Part shown: in pieces, positions 35,444 through 45,373 of the stretch
How the letters are laid out: every line of letters starts with the position of its first letter
Position numbering within the stretch: position 1 is the stretch's first letter
Assembly: GCF_024347135.1 (NCBI RefSeq)
Contig: NZ_AP024907.1
Location: forward strand, 859,001 to 923,000
Direction of reading: 5' to 3'
Origin: Vibrio spartinae
GTDB lineage: Bacteria > Pseudomonadota > Gammaproteobacteria > Enterobacterales > Vibrionaceae
Length of the DNA: 64,000 nucleotides
The notes under the pieces: model-generated
Seen by the model: the letters and a program-made list of their open reading frames with translations, nothing else
The model's database searches: none
What the model was told of the DNA's origin: nothing
Program-made: the position numbers and the translations under genes

Positions 35444-35811
35444 ATCTTTACCCCTAGATATATTTATATTTGTCGTTGGATGTAGGTCAGAGTGATTCCG
35501 TTATGTGATATGCAGGAATCGATTTGTTTTGCTCACGGAGTAGACTTTAAAAAATCATTTGTAATCATTCAATGATTGTTTTTGATTGAATTGATTTATA
35601 TCAATTTTATGGGGTATCCAGTGTTATAAATGCTACGCTGATCACTTGATGTGATAATTATTTATTTAAAAACAATGAGTTATATTTTGATGTTGCTTAG
35701 TGTTTAATTTTTCATCTGAATCATTTGACATCAAAGGGGATGATTAATAGAATCAAAACAAATCAAATGTAATCACAAGTAATCACTTTAGTGATGAATA
35801 GGATGATACTT
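35444..35811. promoter_or_regulatory. ulaA/ulaR divergent control region
   Basis: About 370 bp, strongly AT-rich, without genes. GTAATCA occurs at 35561-35567, and again as a pair in 10-bp phase at 35769-35775 and 35779-35785 (GTAATCACAA GTAATCAC) just before ulaR; TGATT elements flank the first. These are reasonable UlaR operator candidates at both ends of a loop-forming region. The assignment is inference. Confidence 0.45.
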
Positions 35812-36567
35812 ATGAATGAAGCCCAGAGACATCATGGCATTCTGTCTTTGTTAGAAGAGAAACAATCGATCAATGTGTCTCATATTATCGATGCCTTTCA
35901 AGTTTCTCCGGCAACTGCCCGACGCGATATCTCAAAACTTGATGAACTCGGTAAACTGAAGAAAGTTCGTAACGGGGCGGAACGGATTGTCGGCAAAAAG
36001 AGAAAGTGGACACCGCTGAATATCGATAGTACCGAGCACTATCGGGAGAAGTCTCACATTGCCATACGCGCAGCTGAACTCTGCCAACCGGGAGACAGTG
36101 TCGTGATTAACTGTGGTTCGACGGCATTTATGCTGGGGCAACAACTATGCGGGCAGGATGTTCAAATCGTCACCAATTACTTTCCGCTGGCGAGCTATCT
36201 GATCAACGAAGATCATGAAGATGTCATCATTATCGGTGGTCAATACAATAAAGCTCAGAATATTTTCCTCAATCCGGCACCGGATGCATTGGGCGGTTAC
36301 GCCGGGCATTGGATGTTTACCAGTGGTAAAGGTCTGACGGAAAGCGGGTTATATAAAGCGGATATGTTAACCGCCGTCGCAGAACAGCAGATGTTGGAAC
36401 AGATCGACAAGCTAGTGGTGGTGGTTGACAGCTCCAAAGTCGGTCAGCGAACGGGCATGTTATTTTGTCCGACCAGCAAAATCGATATGGTGATTACCGG
36501 TAAAGATGCACCGGCAAAGGTTGTGAGTGCATTAGAAGCGCAGGGGACACAGGTCATGCTGGTCTAG
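35812..36567 (+). CDS. ulaR: DeoR-family repressor of ascorbate genes
   Basis: 251 aa, exactly the E. coli UlaR length when started at ATG 35812 (MNEAQRHHGIL, with AGGA upstream); GTG 35791 and ATGs at 35794 and 35803 are also in frame. HTH with VSPATARRDISKLDELGKLKKVRNGAERI, effector domain with VINCGSTAFMLGQQLCG, VTNYFPLASYLI, IIIGGQYNKAQNI and YAGHWMFTSGKGLTESGLYKADMLTAVAEQ, all close to remembered UlaR. It should repress the divergent operon and be released by L-ascorbate 6-phosphate. Confidence 0.93.
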   Translation: MNEAQRHHGILSLLEEKQSINVSHIIDAFQVSPATARRDISKLDELGKLKKVRNGAERIVGKKRKWTPLNIDSTEHYREKSHIAIRAAELCQPGDSVVINCGSTAFMLGQQLCGQDVQIVTNYFPLASYLINEDHEDVIIIGGQYNKAQNIFLNPAPDALGGYAGHWMFTSGKGLTESGLYKADMLTAVAEQQMLEQIDKLVVVVDSSKVGQRTGMLFCPTSKIDMVITGKDAPAKVVSALEAQGTQVMLV

Positions 36568-36599
36568 TCGCTAACGCGCTGAATCGGTCACCGCTCTGA

Positions 36600-37760
<1,161 letters not shown>

Positions 37761-37779
37761 GTCATCTGATTCAATCCTG

Positions 37780-37803
37780 CCGCCCTGTCAACGGGCGGTT
37801 TTT
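37780..37803 (+). terminator. ulaG terminator
   Basis: CCGCCC (37780-37785) pairs with GGGCGG (37793-37798), followed by TTTTTA. It starts 20 bp after the ulaG stop and is a typical rho-independent terminator. Confidence 0.85.
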
Positions 37804-38316
37804 ACAATGCGATAAAAAATATTATTACAGGGTCGTTGAGGGGGCACCACAAAAGATGTCAAGTGTGTATGTTTTTCCACTTATGAAGGCGCCCCCTTTA
37901 TTTATTATTTAATTAATGGCCATAGCCTGATCTTTCCCATCCTATCTCATTGGATTCGACTATCCTCTTCGGACATTCAGAAGCAGTCCGTGAGTAAGCT
38001 TCCTCTACTTGTGCCATTGTTTATCTGTCGAGGTTCTCTATAGATGTGGACATCTCAGACACAATAAAGATGTCGAATTGGTCGGTGTTATCCATATTAA
38101 GTCGCTGAAAAAAGTAACCGAAAAATGACGACAGCGACAGCATCGGGTATGTCGCTATGATAGGCTAATATAATTGATAAGGTTGATTATAAAACCTAGT
38201 ATTGAATTTAACTAACTGATTTTTAATGGTTGTCGTATTTTTGTCAGGTTGGTGACGTGCTTGCTTTCGCTATGATATGCCAGTATTACGGTGATGATTT
38301 ACACAGAGAGAACAAA
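37804..38316. other. gene-free stretch between ulaG and the XRE gene
   Basis: About 510 bp. One long-range inverted repeat (AGGGGGC at 37839-37845, GCCCCCT at 37891-37897) is visible; otherwise I see no gene, although the frame of the downstream XRE gene happens to be open from 38230. Confidence 0.5.
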
Positions 38317-38790
38317 ATGAATATTCGAAAACGACGTTTGCAGAAAGGGTGGTCGCAGGAGCAGTTGGCACAGTTGAGCGGGCTCAATATCCGGACTGTT
38401 CAGCGGATTGAGCGCGGTCAGAAACCGAGTCTCGAATCCCTTAATGCACTGGCGGCTGTTTTTGAAATCGACCTCTCTGAACTACAGGGAGAGCAAGAGA
38501 TGAATAAAAACAACCAAACCAGTCAAATCAGCGAAGAAGAACGTGCCATTAATTATGTCCGCGATATCAAGGGGTTCTATTCCCATGCCATCACCTACAG
38601 TCTGGTGATATCGCTGCTGTTTATCATCAACTTTGTGACCGACAGCAGCTATATCTGGGCCTGGTGGCCCATGCTGGGATGGGGCATCGGGTTGACTTCA
38701 CACGGATTGAATGTGTTTGAAGTCATTAATTTTTTCGGCCCGAAGTGGGAACAGAAGCAGGTTGAAAAGCGTCTCGGACGTAAGTTGTAA
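38317..38790 (+). CDS. XRE helix-turn-helix protein with 2TM domain
   Basis: 157 aa from ATG 38317, which gives the canonical start MNIRKRRLQKGWSQEQLAQLSGLNIRTVQRIERGQKPSLESL, a Cro/C1-type HTH (residues 1-60). After a charged linker, NYVRDIKGFYSHAITYSLVISLLFIINFV and IWAWWPMLGWGIGLTSHGLNVFEV form a 2TM module as found in small 2TM-domain proteins, ending in a basic EKRLGRK tail. A membrane-tethered regulator is implied; targets are unknown. 29 bp before the PTS IIB gene. Confidence 0.82.
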   Translation: MNIRKRRLQKGWSQEQLAQLSGLNIRTVQRIERGQKPSLESLNALAAVFEIDLSELQGEQEMNKNNQTSQISEEERAINYVRDIKGFYSHAITYSLVISLLFIINFVTDSSYIWAWWPMLGWGIGLTSHGLNVFEVINFFGPKWEQKQVEKRLGRKL

Positions 38791-38821
38791 CCGATGACAA
38801 TCAGATAAGAAAGGAGCGATC

Positions 38822-39127
38822 ATGAAGGTGGTTGCCGTGACCGCATGCCCGACCGGCATTGCACATACCTATATGGCTGCCGAGCAACTGCTCAAAGCCG
38901 CTGGTCACCGCGGTGTGTCAATCAAAGTTGAAACGCAAGGGGCAATGGGAATTGAAAATGAGCTGACCGTTGCGGATATTGTCTCTGCGGATATCCGTAT
39001 CATTGTGTCTGATATCGAAATCGAAGAGAAATCCCGTTTTAAAGGGTGTCAGGTCTCGTGCTTTTCGATTGAAGACGTTTTGATCAATGCTGAACAAGTT
39101 TTAGAGACTTGTCTGAGCAAAGTATGA
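38822..39127 (+). CDS. PTS fructose-family EIIB protein
   Basis: 101 aa stand-alone IIB domain of the fructose-specific family: VVAVTACPTGIAHTYMAAEQL carries the phospho-Cys (residue about 9) and the PTGIAHT signature; KVETQGAMGIENELT follows as expected. The IIC permease partner is not adjacent. The nearest is the complete IIABC at 41.2 kb. SD AAAGGAG. It overlaps the next gene by 4 bp. Confidence 0.85.
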   Translation: MKVVAVTACPTGIAHTYMAAEQLLKAAGHRGVSIKVETQGAMGIENELTVADIVSADIRIIVSDIEIEEKSRFKGCQVSCFSIEDVLINAEQVLETCLSKV

Positions 39128-39909
39128 TCACCACCCGGATTACTTTTTTACTCAAAGAAGAAGGACTGCCGGGCTGGCAGGTCAGTGCCCTGAAGCAGCT
39201 TTGTCGCTATTTCCGTTCCATTTTTGTCTTTTACAACCTGAGCCGGGGATCCCATACCCGGCTCAATCAGCCGCTCAATGTTTTGAGCCTGAGAAACCGT
39301 ACCGGGCATCTGTGCCAGATTGCGATTGAAGGGCTCGATGCTGAACTGGCCTGTATGGTATTCACTGAATACTTAAATGAACACGCGATTCTGCTTTCTA
39401 CCTCACACCGTCAGAATCATGCTGCGGAGCAACTGTTTGCCGCTCATCCGGCATTTTCTTTGCCATTTGCGTACCGTTGGGATTATGCATGTCATACCGG
39501 GTTTGCCGATAAGCGCTCGGCACTCCATTATCTTGCCGACCGGATTGCACCCGAACAGACAGACACACTACTGACGCAGTTCTGCCAGCGGGAGGATATC
39601 TCAACCACGGCACTCCCGAACCGAGTGGCGTTGCCGCATGTGATGAGCGAGGCTGTGGACACGCCGGTGCTCATGGTGATGCCTCTGGCACAACCACTGG
39701 ACTGGCAGTCCGCCGCTCCACCGGTCTCATTCGTGCTTGGTCTGGTTCTGCCGCAGCCGCTGAACCGGGATATCGTGATGGCGATGACTCGACTGACCCG
39801 CTGGTTGATCGATGATCTGAATGCTCAGCTTCTGCTTGATGCCAAACGGGAAGAAACACTGAAAGGGATTCTGTTACATGTTATGGCTCACGAGCATACT
39901 GAACGCTGA
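39124..39909 (+). CDS. PTS protein with degenerate HPr-like and EIIA domains
   Basis: 261 aa from ATG 39124, overlapping the IIB stop as ATGA. Residues about 3-85 resemble an HPr domain, but the segment where HPr has its active His (GLHARPA) reads GLPGWQV, so that His is missing. Residues about 115-261 form an EIIA-2 domain with His172 in NRVALPHVMSEAV, the normal phosphoacceptor. A structural or regulatory, non-phosphorylated HPr module is inferred. Together with the IIB gene it may serve the IIABC permease or a lost one. Confidence 0.65.
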   Translation: MITTRITFLLKEEGLPGWQVSALKQLCRYFRSIFVFYNLSRGSHTRLNQPLNVLSLRNRTGHLCQIAIEGLDAELACMVFTEYLNEHAILLSTSHRQNHAAEQLFAAHPAFSLPFAYRWDYACHTGFADKRSALHYLADRIAPEQTDTLLTQFCQREDISTTALPNRVALPHVMSEAVDTPVLMVMPLAQPLDWQSAAPPVSFVLGLVLPQPLNRDIVMAMTRLTRWLIDDLNAQLLLDAKREETLKGILLHVMAHEHTER

Positions 39910-39917
39910 GCGACAAT

Positions 39918-39987
39918 GTTATCAAAGATTTGTTATCAAGGATTTGTTATCAAGGATTCGTCAGCAAGGATTCGCTATCGATGATTG
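39918..39987. repeat. 14-bp tandem repeat, five units
   Basis: Units begin at 39918, 39932, 39946, 39960 and 39974; the first three are near GTTATCAAGGATTT, the last two diverge. It lies just after the HPr-EIIA gene and before the convergent AraC gene. Probably a polymerase-slippage array. Confidence 0.7.
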
Positions 39988-40021
39988 GCCTTGAGAACTC
40001 CGGCGCTCCCCTTGAAACACT

Positions 40022-40870
40022 TTAATCAAAGCGTGTCCGGTACTCGGAAGGCGTCATACTGGTTTTGGTTTTAAACACCCGGCAAAAATAATTCACATCC
40101 TGAAATCCGCACCGTTCAGCAACTTCACTGAGGCGGAACTGATATTTTTTCAACATGAACTTCGCCCGATCAATTCGGACCCAAGCAATGTAGTCAGCCA
40201 GTGTCATGTGGCCCTGTTGATGAAACAACCGGGAGAGGTGATTGGCAGACAGGCTGAACCGTGACGCGATAGAATCTCGGGTGATGGCCCGGTGAAAGTT
40301 TTCCTGAATATAAATACAAATCCCCTGATAGAGATCTTCACTCCGGCTTCGGGCTGAAAGTTGCGGTTGACGGAGAATACTCTGCGTGTAGCTCAGCAGC
40401 GCGCAAAGCAGGTGTTCATCCATCGGGGATTTTTGCGGCTCTCTGGCCAGTGCATTGAGGCTTTCCAGAATATTATCAATCGCATAGCCGGTACGCATTT
40501 GCACACTATGCTTCTGAACATCGTAAAAACCATCGGTCCCTTTGCGTTTGGCGACAAAGCTGAACCCAATCTGACGGCGGCCATACAACAGGCTGAGTAC
40601 CGAACACTCATCTTCCCAGTCCGGTTTATTCCAGCAGTTCGGTGGGATATACAGTGCATTGCCTGCCTGAACATCAACGACACCAATCCCATGCTGTTCA
40701 TCTTCAAGCTGGTTGCAGTAATTGCCTTTGAGGGCGATCTCCAGACGGGGAAAGTTCACCTGATAGCTGAATGACGGTGGTGTGTGCTGATCACCGGCAA
40801 ACCAGATCCGCTGGCAGTTGTCCCGCTCATCAATAATCGCTTCAATCAAGTGATGAAATACTTGGCTCAT
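40022..40870 (-). CDS. AraC-family transcriptional regulator
   Basis: 282 aa. N-terminal sensor domain with no recognised ligand motif (FHHLIEAIIDERDNCQRIWFAGDQHTPPSF), C-terminal AraC DNA-binding domain: two helix-turn-helix units (ITRDSIASRFSLSANHLSRLFHQQGHMTLADYIAWVRIDRA and LSEVAERCGFQDVNYFCRVFKTKTSMTPSEYR). It lies between the PTS IIB/IIA genes and divergent from the IIABC gene, so it likely controls sugar uptake here. Confidence 0.85.
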   Translation of the reverse strand: MSQVFHHLIEAIIDERDNCQRIWFAGDQHTPPSFSYQVNFPRLEIALKGNYCNQLEDEQHGIGVVDVQAGNALYIPPNCWNKPDWEDECSVLSLLYGRRQIGFSFVAKRKGTDGFYDVQKHSVQMRTGYAIDNILESLNALAREPQKSPMDEHLLCALLSYTQSILRQPQLSARSRSEDLYQGICIYIQENFHRAITRDSIASRFSLSANHLSRLFHQQGHMTLADYIAWVRIDRAKFMLKKYQFRLSEVAERCGFQDVNYFCRVFKTKTSMTPSEYRTRFD

Positions 40871-41210
40871 GATTTCCTGCCGTTACCCATAGATGCAGAA
40901 TCTTTGACAAATCATGCTGTGAGTCTCATGCATTGCTCTGTCCCTGAACCGCTGTGTGATTTATTGATATAAATATTATTCATATTAATACGCAGAATTT
41001 AAGTGCTTCATACCGATGCAGATCACATTTAAATCATGATGATACAATCCTCCAGTAAATGCATTTTTGTTTCACTATCAACTGGCAGGGACAGTCATCA
41101 CAATATGAGTTACGGGGACAGACACCGTAAAATGCCCGGCTTTCTTACGGGGACAGACATCTTTTCTCCCTCAATGAAGCGGTGGCAGACAGAATGAACG
41201 GGGAACGAAA
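40871..41210. other. intergenic region before the PTS gene, with short repeats
   Basis: 340 bp. TTACGGGGACAGACA occurs at 41110-41124 and 41145-41159, and a weaker AGGGACAGTCATC at about 41087-41099. GGGGACAGACA motifs are often seen near REP-associated transposase remnants in gammaproteobacteria (from memory). The rightward promoter for the PTS gene must also lie here. No gene. Confidence 0.5.
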
Positions 41211-43103
41211 ATGATTACTCAACTTATCTCACAACGATTGATTCGGCTGAATCTTTCGTCAACAACTAAAGAGGAAGTGCTTGCCGAGTTAGCCGGAATG
41301 TTGGCCGATGAAGGACGCATCTCTAATCAACAACAATTTTTAGCGGACATCTATGCCCGTGAAGCGCTCGGCAATACCGGCTTTGATGAGGGCGTCGCCA
41401 TTCCTCATGCCAAAAGTGTTGCTGTGAGTGAACCTGCCGTTGTGGTCGGTATCAGTCGGCAGGGAATTGATTACGGCGCTGAAGACGGCCAGCCATCGAA
41501 ACTCTTTTTTATGATTGCTTCTCCCGATGACAATGCTAATCATCATGTCGAAGTCTTGGCTGAGCTTTCTACCAAACTGATTGAAGAAGGATTCACCGAG
41601 CAGCTATTTGCCGCACAGACCGAGCAGCAAGCGCTGGAACTACTGTTGGCCAAATCAGAACCGACCCCACAGTCATCGGGAGAAAATGGTTTTCTGATTG
41701 GGGTGACTGGCTGTCCGACGGGGATTGCGCATACTTATCTGGCGGCAGAATCACTGGAAAGAGGTGCAGCAGCACTGGGCTATCAGATCAAAGTTGAGAC
41801 CAACGGGTCAATCGGGGTGAAAAACAGCCCAACGGCAGCAGAGATTGAAGCGGCTGAAGCGATTATTGTCTCAAGTGACAAGCTGGTGGAAATCACCCGG
41901 TTTGCCGGTAAAAAATTGATTGAAACCGACGTGAAAGAACCGATCCGAGATGCGCAAGGGCTGATTCAAAAAGCCTTGCAGGCTCCCGTGTATCAGCCTG
42001 ATTCTCCTGCGGAATCTCATGATACAGAACCATCCCGCAACCGTCCGGAGTTGTACCGTTATCTGATGAACGGCGTCTCGCATATGATCCCGTTTGTGGT
42101 TGCCGGTGGCTTGTTGATTGCGCTGGCACTGGCAATTGGCGGAGAACCGACTGAAGCCGGGATGGCAATTCCGCAAGGGAGTTTGTGGAATAAAGTGCTG
42201 GATGTTGGTGTCGTCTCTTTCCAACTGATGATTCCGATTCTGGCCGGTTATATTGCTTATGCGATTGCCGATCGCCCGGCACTGGCCCCGGGGATGATTG
42301 GCGGCTGGATTGCGAATAACGGTTCATTTTACGATGCCGATGCCGGAACCGGATTCATCGGTGCGATTATTGCCGGTTTACTGGTCGGGTTCTTCATTCG
42401 CTGGCTGACCAGTTTCAATTATCACAAAATTATTCAGCCGCTGGTACCGATCATGATCGCACCGATCACCGGTGCACTGTTTGTCTCCGGCCTGTTCATT
42501 TTTGTGATTGGTGCACCGATTGCCAGCCTGATGCATGGGATGACCGAGCTGCTGACGACCATGAGTACCGGGAATATGGTATTGCTGGGAATTGTGCTGG
42601 GCGGACTGGCCGGGTTTGATATGGGCGGCCCGTTCAACAAAGTCGCCTTCCTGTTTTCTGTCGGCATGATTGCCAGTGGTCAGACACAGTTCATGGGGGC
42701 GATGGCGTGTGCCATTCCGGTTGCACCGCTCGGCATGGGACTCGCCACGGTGCTTGGTCGTAAACTGAGCCTGTTTGAAGCATCGGAACTCGAAGCCGGT
42801 AAAGCGGCCGGAGCGATGGGGTTAGTCGGGATTTCTGAAGGTGCAATTCCGTTTGCTGCGCAGGATCCGGTGTCGGTGATTCCGGCCAACATGCTCGGGT
42901 CGATGGTTGCTGCGGTGATGGCTTTCTCTTTCGGGATCACTGATAGCGTGGCGCACGGCGGACCGGTTGTCGCTTTACTGGGGGCAATGAACAAACCGTT
43001 GTTAGCACTATTCTGTATGGCGCTTGGTGCGGTTGTTACTGCGCTCACCTGTATCGCATTGAAGAAAATGCGTCAGGCGAGATTACAGTCAGCGAATGCC
43101 TGA
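41211..43103 (+). CDS. PTS fructose-family permease, EIIA-EIIB-EIIC fusion
   Basis: 630 aa. EIIA residues about 1-145 with phospho-His in DEGVAIPHAKSVAV; EIIB about 158-255 with phospho-Cys in GVTGCPTGIAHTYLAAE; EIIC about 285-630 with repeated helices (YLMNGVSHMIPFVVAGGLLIALALAIGG, GFDMGGPFNKVAFLF, GISEGAIPFAAQDP). The domain order matches MngA and similar transporters; the exact sugar is unclear because no hydrolase or kinase gene is attached. Likely controlled by the divergent AraC gene. Confidence 0.9.
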   Translation: MITQLISQRLIRLNLSSTTKEEVLAELAGMLADEGRISNQQQFLADIYAREALGNTGFDEGVAIPHAKSVAVSEPAVVVGISRQGIDYGAEDGQPSKLFFMIASPDDNANHHVEVLAELSTKLIEEGFTEQLFAAQTEQQALELLLAKSEPTPQSSGENGFLIGVTGCPTGIAHTYLAAESLERGAAALGYQIKVETNGSIGVKNSPTAAEIEAAEAIIVSSDKLVEITRFAGKKLIETDVKEPIRDAQGLIQKALQAPVYQPDSPAESHDTEPSRNRPELYRYLMNGVSHMIPFVVAGGLLIALALAIGGEPTEAGMAIPQGSLWNKVLDVGVVSFQLMIPILAGYIAYAIADRPALAPGMIGGWIANNGSFYDADAGTGFIGAIIAGLLVGFFIRWLTSFNYHKIIQPLVPIMIAPITGALFVSGLFIFVIGAPIASLMHGMTELLTTMSTGNMVLLGIVLGGLAGFDMGGPFNKVAFLFSVGMIASGQTQFMGAMACAIPVAPLGMGLATVLGRKLSLFEASELEAGKAAGAMGLVGISEGAIPFAAQDPVSVIPANMLGSMVAAVMAFSFGITDSVAHGGPVVALLGAMNKPLLALFCMALGAVVTALTCIALKKMRQARLQSANA

Positions 43104-43151
43104 TGTCATGAACGATCCGTACCACTTGGGTGGTGCGGATCACATATTGAT

Positions 43152-43197
43152 GGCTATGATCGATAGCTATGATCGATAGCTATGATCGATGGCTATG
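43152..43197. repeat. 13-bp tandem repeat
   Basis: Three and a half units of (A/G)GCTATGATCGAT starting at 43152, 43165 and 43178. The partial last unit runs into the 3' end of the convergent monooxygenase gene and encodes its final residues. Confidence 0.7.
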
Positions 43198-43480
43198 CCA
43201 TGTGGATTTGGGAAAATATTTTGGATATCTTTTCTTCAATCATCGGTTCTGCTTTTTGATCAAAGATCAGCGCATGTTCGGTTTGCAGACATGCATTAAA
43301 CTCTTCCTCCGACCCATACAGTTCATAGAAAAAGACCTGATTATCTTTATCATTCCAGCAGATATCAAACTGGAGACATCCCGGATCATCTTTTGCGATG
43401 TCAGCATTCTCTTGGGCGAGTTTAATAAATGATTCAAATGACTCGGGATCAATGGTGAAAGTCACCGTCACAACGTACAT
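43193..43480 (-). CDS. antibiotic-biosynthesis-monooxygenase-fold protein
   Basis: 95 aa ferredoxin-like dimer of the ABM superfamily (YgiN/LsrG type): VTVTFTIDPESFESFIKLAQENADIAKDDPGCLQFDICWNDKDNQVFFYELYGSEEEF and the later HALIFDQKAEPMIEEK match the family pattern, including the central His. Possible roles are quinol oxidation or processing of small metabolites; not decidable. Stand-alone gene with SD GGAGGCAA. Confidence 0.8.
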   Translation of the reverse strand: MYVVTVTFTIDPESFESFIKLAQENADIAKDDPGCLQFDICWNDKDNQVFFYELYGSEEEFNACLQTEHALIFDQKAEPMIEEKISKIFSQIHMA

Positions 43481-43740
43481 ACATTGCCTCCTGAAACATA
43501 CGAAACAGCAAAATCACAGACCGACACAACGATGGTATGATTTCAGCTGTTTTCTCCGTGAACAGAGCCACGCTGCGAAGCTATGATTCTGTGTGCATCA
43601 TTACATCATATTGACATATTTCGGTGCTATCAATCATCAGTTGCCAATCTGCATTAATTCTTTTGCTCAACCATCATGATAGCTTGATTTTGCGAGGGCG
43701 ACTGAATCAATGTGTCTGAAAGTCTTGGTGGTATTTCACT

Positions 43741-44976
43741 TCACTGGAGTTGCTTCCAGCGGATATCCATCTGCTGAGCAATCTCTTTGATCAACGTTTC
43801 GGATAATCCAAGGTTTCTGGCCTGTGTTTGAAAGTTTTGGGTTTCTGTGTAGATTTCTTCCAACATATCCTGAAGTGGTTTTACACTGGAATATCCCGCT
43901 TGTCCGGCCATCTGTTGCAAAGCTTTTACCGGATTTTTGCCATCTCCGAGAAAAGAGGTCATGTGCTCTCGGTATGGCGATGGGCTATAGACAACATCGT
44001 AGAAAGGAGAGAGCCGCCATTGATCGCTATCATCAGCGAGAAAGGCAAAGTTTTTGGCATGGTCGTCCTGATTGACGGTGATAAAGTTAAATAGTGCTCT
44101 TTTGAGCATTTTTCTGGCTTCATCCAAATTACACAACAGTCGTGTGGCTTTGATGAGATCAACATAATCCAGCGAGGGCTCTCGGAAGGATGCATCCAGC
44201 AGACCACAGGCAGAGATCATGTGATAGCGGCCTTTTTCCGTACAGTCAAAGCGTGTTTGTTGCAGCCAGAACTGACCTTCACCGGCATCGATCAGCGTAA
44301 ACTCAGGCACCTCGATTCCCAGATTTTTCGCCATCGTCATATAGGTGAATTCCACTAGACTTTCCGCATGTTTTAACGCGAATTTTTCCGATGTTAGTTT
44401 GACGATCAGCTTTTTTCCAAGCGCGTCCGGATGAGTGGAATAGCAGCCGTCACTACATTGAGTTACATTCATTTTGGGGCGGGCACCACCGGAGCCACCG
44501 GCGTGCATTAAATGTTCAATCAAGTGGGATTCGGTGCCTTCAAATTCTTGAATCGCTTCTTTACCTAGCGTCATGAGGTTTATATCAGCGATATCGGGTT
44601 CTGCCAGCGTAATTTCCGGTTCATAAGAGAGTGCGCCGAGGCATTGTTCCCCGATATAAGCTAACCGTTCCAGTGCGGTAATCAAGTGAGGGTTATAGCC
44701 ATGTTTTCTGAAGACCCGATCCATCAGATAAAGCCCCCAACCGTCCGGTAAACTGTCAGCAAATACACCATGCAAGCCATAATGGGGGTGTTTTGGTGCT
44801 TTCTGTAGACTCAAATCCGCTTTGAGATTAAAGGGAGCTAGTGATGTGGTGTGTCGCTGCAAATAATCTACATCATATTGAAAGTAGGTACCGCTTTTGT
44901 TTTCAGCGAGTGTGCCGACGGTGAGTTTTCGTCCGTCGGATAGTGTTCTTTTAACGGTCAGCGGCGAATTAAGCAT
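43741..44976 (-). CDS. hipA: HipA-like toxin kinase
   Basis: 411 aa HipA-family Ser/Thr kinase. An N-terminal subdomain (LTVGTLAENKSGTYFQYDVDYLQ) precedes the kinase core: P-loop-like HAGGSGGARPK (158-168), HAESLVEFTYMTMAKNLGI, the WLQQTRFD segment, catalytic NQDDHAKN (302-309) and the metal-binding YDVVYSPSPY. HipA-type toxins phosphorylate tRNA synthetases or other translation factors and cause dormancy. It overlaps its antitoxin gene by 8 bp, as is usual. Confidence 0.9.
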   Translation of the reverse strand: MLNSPLTVKRTLSDGRKLTVGTLAENKSGTYFQYDVDYLQRHTTSLAPFNLKADLSLQKAPKHPHYGLHGVFADSLPDGWGLYLMDRVFRKHGYNPHLITALERLAYIGEQCLGALSYEPEITLAEPDIADINLMTLGKEAIQEFEGTESHLIEHLMHAGGSGGARPKMNVTQCSDGCYSTHPDALGKKLIVKLTSEKFALKHAESLVEFTYMTMAKNLGIEVPEFTLIDAGEGQFWLQQTRFDCTEKGRYHMISACGLLDASFREPSLDYVDLIKATRLLCNLDEARKMLKRALFNFITVNQDDHAKNFAFLADDSDQWRLSPFYDVVYSPSPYREHMTSFLGDGKNPVKALQQMAGQAGYSSVKPLQDMLEEIYTETQNFQTQARNLGLSETLIKEIAQQMDIRWKQLQ

Positions 44977-45244
44977 CTTTCAGGACCTCATCAATACTTT
45001 TGGGTTCCGACGGATGAGCCTGAATCAGTGTTCTGATTTGGCCAATATCACCAACCGCTTCAAATAGCATCAGAAACTGTCGGAGAGAGATATTACCGCT
45101 GTTTTCAAATTTTCTGATCGTGCTGTAAGGCACACCAGAACGATTTGCCAACGCTTCAACCGTGAGTTTTTGCTGCTTGCGGGATTGTTTGATGAATTCT
45201 TTTAACTCAAGCTGAATATCATAAGCGGTGTATAGAGACAGCAT
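44969..45244 (-). CDS. hipB: HipB-like XRE antitoxin
   Basis: 91 aa. Helix-turn-helix LKEFIKQSRKQQKLTVEALANRSGVPYSTIRKFENSGNISLRQFLMLFEAVGDI, typical XRE. Upstream of and overlapping the hipA-like gene, it should neutralise the kinase and autorepress the pair. The C-terminal tail (LIQAHPSEPKSIDEVLKDA) is acidic, unlike the short hydrophobic tail of E. coli HipB. Confidence 0.87.
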   Translation of the reverse strand: MLSLYTAYDIQLELKEFIKQSRKQQKLTVEALANRSGVPYSTIRKFENSGNISLRQFLMLFEAVGDIGQIRTLIQAHPSEPKSIDEVLKDA

Positions 45245-45373
45245 GATGGGGCCTTTTGCTACAATAATGACAAAATTATACGTTTATATCTTAATTTTGT
45301 CACTATAGTGTCAGTTATTCTTTGTTGAACGACGGTGTTTGAGCGCACTTAACTGGCCGGATCTCAACCAAAA

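Noticed and set aside
37839..37897. AGGGGGC/GCCCCCT inverted repeat as an IS end or small RNA
   Set aside because: Arms of only 7 bp with a 45-nt loop and no adjacent transposase; reported only within the intergenic note.
41211..43103. Specific naming of the PTS gene as mngA or fruA
   Set aside because: Domain order fits several fructose-family transporters, and no attached hydrolase or kinase decides between them.
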